From: Vreelandella arcis
GTDB taxonomy: Bacteria; Pseudomonadota; Gammaproteobacteria; Pseudomonadales; Halomonadaceae
Assembly (NCBI RefSeq): GCF_900103865.1
Contig: NZ_FNII01000006.1
Coordinates: forward strand, 186,001 to 250,000
Direction of reading: 5' to 3'
DNA: 64,000 bases
Shown here: positions 61,223 to 64,000 of the stretch, in pieces
Position numbering within the stretch: the first letter of the stretch is position 1
Layout of the letters: the number at the start of each line of letters is the position of its first letter
The notes under the pieces: model-generated
Told to the model about the DNA's origin: nothing
Database searches by the model: none
What the model saw: only the letters and a program-made list of their open reading frames with translations
Made by a program: the position numbers and the translations under genes

Positions 61223-64000
61223 ATGACATTGAAAGATATTTTTCTAAAAAAAGTCGACCGCCCGATCGAAGGCGTTATCAAAGCCGACGATGAGGCCAGC
61301 CTTCGCCTCGAAATTGACGAATACGTGCTTACAAATGAAGTCGAAAAGCGCCTTGAAGACTTTCTTGATGCCTACAACAACTACGAAGGTGCAAATGGCG
61401 TCTGGGTCTCCGGCTTCTTCGGGTCAGGTAAGTCCCACTTGCTCAAAATGTTGGCTCTGTTGCTTGAAAACAGGGAACTGGATGGAACTTCAACCCTCGA
61501 TCGCTTCCTTCCGAAGTGCAACGAGAATGAGATCCTACGGGCTGGCCTGAAGCGTGCAGTTTCCATTCCCTCCAAGAGCATCCTGTTCAACATTGACCAG
61601 AAAGCCGATGTCATCAGCAAGACCCAGATTGATGCGTTGCTGGCTGTATTCGTCAAAGTCTTTGACGAAATGTGCGGGTACTACGGCAAACAAGGGCACA
61701 TCGCCCAGTTCGAACGAGACCTGGATAGCCGTGGTTTGTACCCGCAGTTCAAAGCCGAATATGAAAACGTGGCCGGGCGATCCTGGCAGAAAGGTCGGGA
61801 GCAGGCACTCTTAGAAGGGCCGAATATCGCCAAAGCTTACGCTGCTGCCACTGGCGCCGACCAACAATCAGCAATGGGCATCCTAGATAAATACCGGAGC
61901 GAATACCGGGTCTCCATCGAGGATTTTGCGGACAATGTTAACGATTATATTGAGAAGCAAGTGGCCGAAGGCGAGTATCAAGAGTTCCGCCTTAACTTCT
62001 TCGTGGACGAGGTAGGGCAGTACATTGCTGACAACATCAAGCTGATGACCAACCTGCAAACCATTGCTGAAAGTCTGGCCACAAAGTGCCGAGGCCGCGC
62101 CTGGATCGTTGTCACCGCCCAGGAAGAAATGAAAAACGTTGTCGGTGAACTGGGCAAACAGCAAGGCAACGACTTCTCAAAGATCCAGGCGCGTTTTAAC
62201 AACCGAATGAAGCTGTCCAGTGCGGACGTGGCCGAGGTGATCCAGAAGCGTCTGCTGACTAAGACCGAAGGCGGTGTTAACCAGCTATCGGACGTATACC
62301 ACGAGCAGTCCAACAACTTCAAAACCCTGTTCGATTTTGCGGATGGTTCAGCCACCTACCGTAACTTTCGCGATCGGGATCACTTCATCCATAGCTATCC
62401 GTTTGTGCCTTATCAGTTCGCACTGTTTCAGTCCGCAATTCAGAATTTGTCCGAGCATAGTGCATTTGAAGGCAAACACAGCTCAGTGGGCGAACGCTCC
62501 ATGCTGGGTGTGTTTCAGCAAGTGGCCATCCACATCGGCGACCACGAAGTAGGCGAGTTAGCGACTTTCGACCTGATGTTCGAAGGCATTCGGTCTGCTC
62601 TGAAGTCACAAATACAGCGCGCCATTATCCAAGCCGAAAATCACTTGGACGGCCCGTTCGCGATTCGGTTGCTGAAAGCCTTGTTCCTGGTGAAATACGT
62701 CAAAGAGTTCAAGCCAACCGTCCGTAACTTATGTGTGCTCATGCTGAACGCTTTCAATCAGGATCTGCCAGGTCTCCGGAAGAAAATCGAAGAGGCGCTG
62801 AGCCTGCTAGAGCAGCAAACCTACATTCAGCGAAATGGTGACCAATACGAGTATCTGACAGACGAAGAGAAAGACGTCGAACAGGAAATAAAAAATACGG
62901 AAGTCGAGTCCACCGACATCGCCGATGAGCTTGAAAAAATCATCTTCGACTACGTCATCAAACAGCGCAAGATCCGCTATGATGCGGGCTCCTCTCAGAA
63001 TCAGGGTCACGACTATACCTATTCGCGCAAGCTAGATGATCGACTACATGGTCGTGAATATGAGCTGGCCATTAATGTCATTAGCCCATTCCACGAGCAC
63101 GCAGACAATGAGCAGATGCTCCGTACCGCTTCCACATATAAAGCGGATGAACTCTTTGTACTAATGCCCTCTGATGAGCGTTTGGTGCGAGACCTGTTGA
63201 TGCTCAAGCGCACGGAAAAATACATTAAGCAGAACATCTCCGTGACTCAACAGGAGTCCGTTAAACGGATTCTGAACGACAAAGGCTTCCAGAACCGCGA
63301 ACGTGAAGCCAGGCTCCGACAGCAGGTTCAGGCATTCCTCGGCAAGTCAACACTCCTGATCGGTGGCGCGGATGTGGAGGTAACGAACGAAGACCCTCAA
63401 ACCCGCATTATTCGCGGCTTCCATGAGTTGATTGCACGTTCCTATCCCAACCTTCGCATGCTGCGAGGTATTTCCTACTCGGAAAACGATATTGGCAACT
63501 GCCTGAAACGGGCAGAAGATGGCTTGTTTGGCAACGATACGACAGCCCTTGCTGAATCAGAACAGGAAGTACTGGCGGTCATTCAGAGCAATAATCGTGG
63601 CGGTGTTCGCACTACCTTAAAAGGCCTGCTAGAAAAATTTGAGCGTAAGCCATATGGTTGGTACTACGCCGCCATTCTTTGCACCCTGGCTAACCTGTGT
63701 GCGCGCGGTAAAGTAGAAGTTCGCCTCGACGGCAACATCCTCGAAGACGCCGGGATCGAACGGGCACTTCGCAATACCCATGGGCATAGCAATCTTGTCC
63801 TGGAGCCTCAAATTGAGTTTACCGCGTCTCAGGTGCGGACCCTCAAGGCGTTCTATGAAGACTTTTTCGACGGCCCGCCCCATAGCAGTGAGGCTAAAGC
63901 GCTGGGTAAAGAAACCGGCGAGGCTTTCCAAGAAATGCTCCACCAGCTCAATCCCCTTGCTGCCCAGGCTGTCCAGTACCCGTTTATAAGTGCTTTGAAT
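61223..64000 (+). CDS. brxC: BREX P-loop protein BrxC (3' end outside window)
   Basis: Large ATPase of the BREX system. An open frame from the ATG at 61223 runs to the window edge: 926 codons with no stop; the family is usually about 1200 residues. It begins TLKDIFLKKVDRPIEGVIKA, the typical start. Walker A is SGFFGSGKSHLLKM near residue 66 and Walker B is FRLNFFVDEVGQYIADN near 258. Further family text includes FNNRMKLSSADVAEVIQKRL near 328. It follows brxB after 28 bases. In type I systems pglX (methylase), pglZ (phosphatase) and brxL (protease) come next and are expected to the right of 64000. Confidence 0.93.
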   Translation, partial: MTLKDIFLKKVDRPIEGVIKADDEASLRLEIDEYVLTNEVEKRLEDFLDAYNNYEGANGVWVSGFFGSGKSHLLKMLALLLENRELDGTSTLDRFLPKCNENEILRAGLKRAVSIPSKSILFNIDQKADVISKTQIDALLAVFVKVFDEMCGYYGKQGHIAQFERDLDSRGLYPQFKAEYENVAGRSWQKGREQALLEGPNIAKAYAAATGADQQSAMGILDKYRSEYRVSIEDFADNVNDYIEKQVAEGEYQEFRLNFFVDEVGQYIADNIKLMTNLQTIAESLATKCRGRAWIVVTAQEEMKNVVGELGKQQGNDFSKIQARFNNRMKLSSADVAEVIQKRLLTKTEGGVNQLSDVYHEQSNNFKTLFDFADGSATYRNFRDRDHFIHSYPFVPYQFALFQSAIQNLSEHSAFEGKHSSVGERSMLGVFQQVAIHIGDHEVGELATFDLMFEGIRSALKSQIQRAIIQAENHLDGPFAIRLLKALFLVKYVKEFKPTVRNLCVLMLNAFNQDLPGLRKKIEEALSLLEQQTYIQRNGDQYEYLTDEEKDVEQEIKNTEVESTDIADELEKIIFDYVIKQRKIRYDAGSSQNQGHDYTYSRKLDDRLHGREYELAINVISPFHEHADNEQMLRTASTYKADELFVLMPSDERLVRDLLMLKRTEKYIKQNISVTQQESVKRILNDKGFQNREREARLRQQVQAFLGKSTLLIGGADVEVTNEDPQTRIIRGFHELIARSYPNLRMLRGISYSENDIGNCLKRAEDGLFGNDTTALAESEQEVLAVIQSNNRGGVRTTLKGLLEKFERKPYGWYYAAILCTLANLCARGKVEVRLDGNILEDAGIERALRNTHGHSNLVLEPQIEFTASQVRTLKAFYEDFFDGPPHSSEAKALGKETGEAFQEMLHQLNPLAAQAVQYPFISALN

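Larger units (their letters stand above)
55221..64000. mobile_element. Genomic island downstream of tRNA-Arg (left part, runs off window)
   Basis: Everything to the right of the tRNA differs from the left: broken transposase genes, an AT-rich junction, plasmid/phage-type replication genes and a BREX defence operon. The junction has a repeated word GAACCCCTAG (55277-55286 and 55289-55298). No integrase gene and no second copy of the tRNA 3' end are seen, so the other border must lie outside the window or the integrase has been lost. Confidence 0.7.

Overview
The window looks like chromosomal DNA of a halophilic or marine gammaproteobacterium, most likely a member of the Halomonadaceae (Halomonas or a close relative). 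This is inferred from the gene families, the acidic proteins (for example the porin and the cytosolic-type malate dehydrogenase), the many c-di-GMP proteins, and two gene orders shared with Escherichia coli and its relatives: nudE / yrfG-hslR-hslO-pckA and rppH-ptsP ... lgt-thyA-folA. No species-level marker is present.

Layout. 1-7252: one catabolic operon on the + strand with a three-part TRAP transporter, a glutamine-synthetase-like ligase, an aldehyde dehydrogenase and an iron-type alcohol dehydrogenase, closed by a terminator near 7312-7337. Together they suggest uptake and gamma-glutamylation-dependent oxidation of an amine or amino alcohol. 7472-16522: a BrkB-type membrane protein, two c-di-GMP signalling proteins, a TnpB-only IS200/IS605-type element with a probable omega RNA between them, a small membrane protein and a Ca2+/Na+ antiporter. 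16711-18570: two convergent, unrelated HExxH metallopeptidase-like genes. 18685-29732: housekeeping genes (Gfo/Idh oxidoreductase, NudE, nucleotidase, Hsp15, Hsp33, PEP carboxykinase, exported MsrB, Tex, GshA, DsbB). 29840-34948: Rsd/AlgQ, a four-unit REP/BIME-like repeat array, and an RND efflux pump with its adaptor. 35206-48650: malate dehydrogenase, HAD phosphatase, RppH, PtsP, NRDE protein, a membrane-anchored receiver protein, TSUP permease, Lgt, ThyA, FolA, a ProQ-domain protein, a porin and a two-domain periplasmic protein. 48921-55091: a Cache-PAS-GGDEF cyclase, a convergent GAF/PAS/GGDEF/EAL protein and an AEC transporter.

55144-55220 is tRNA-Arg(CCT). From there to the right edge the character changes: transposase fragments, a 37-residue membrane peptide behind a perfect palindrome, a leftward primase-like (Toprim) and DUF3987 pair, and finally a rightward phage-defence operon. 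That operon has a small HTH gene, brxA, brxB and the first 926 codons of brxC, i.e. the start of a type I BREX system whose pglX, pglZ and brxL genes should lie beyond 64000. The tRNA is the natural attachment site for this island, but no integrase is visible.

The items most worth a second look are the BREX island with its small coupled HTH gene and phased 10-bp repeats, the TRAP/GS-like/ALDH/ADH pathway, the REP array with co-varying stems, the orphan membrane microprotein and the TnpB/omega RNA unit. All calls come from reading the sequence and its translations; no database search was run.
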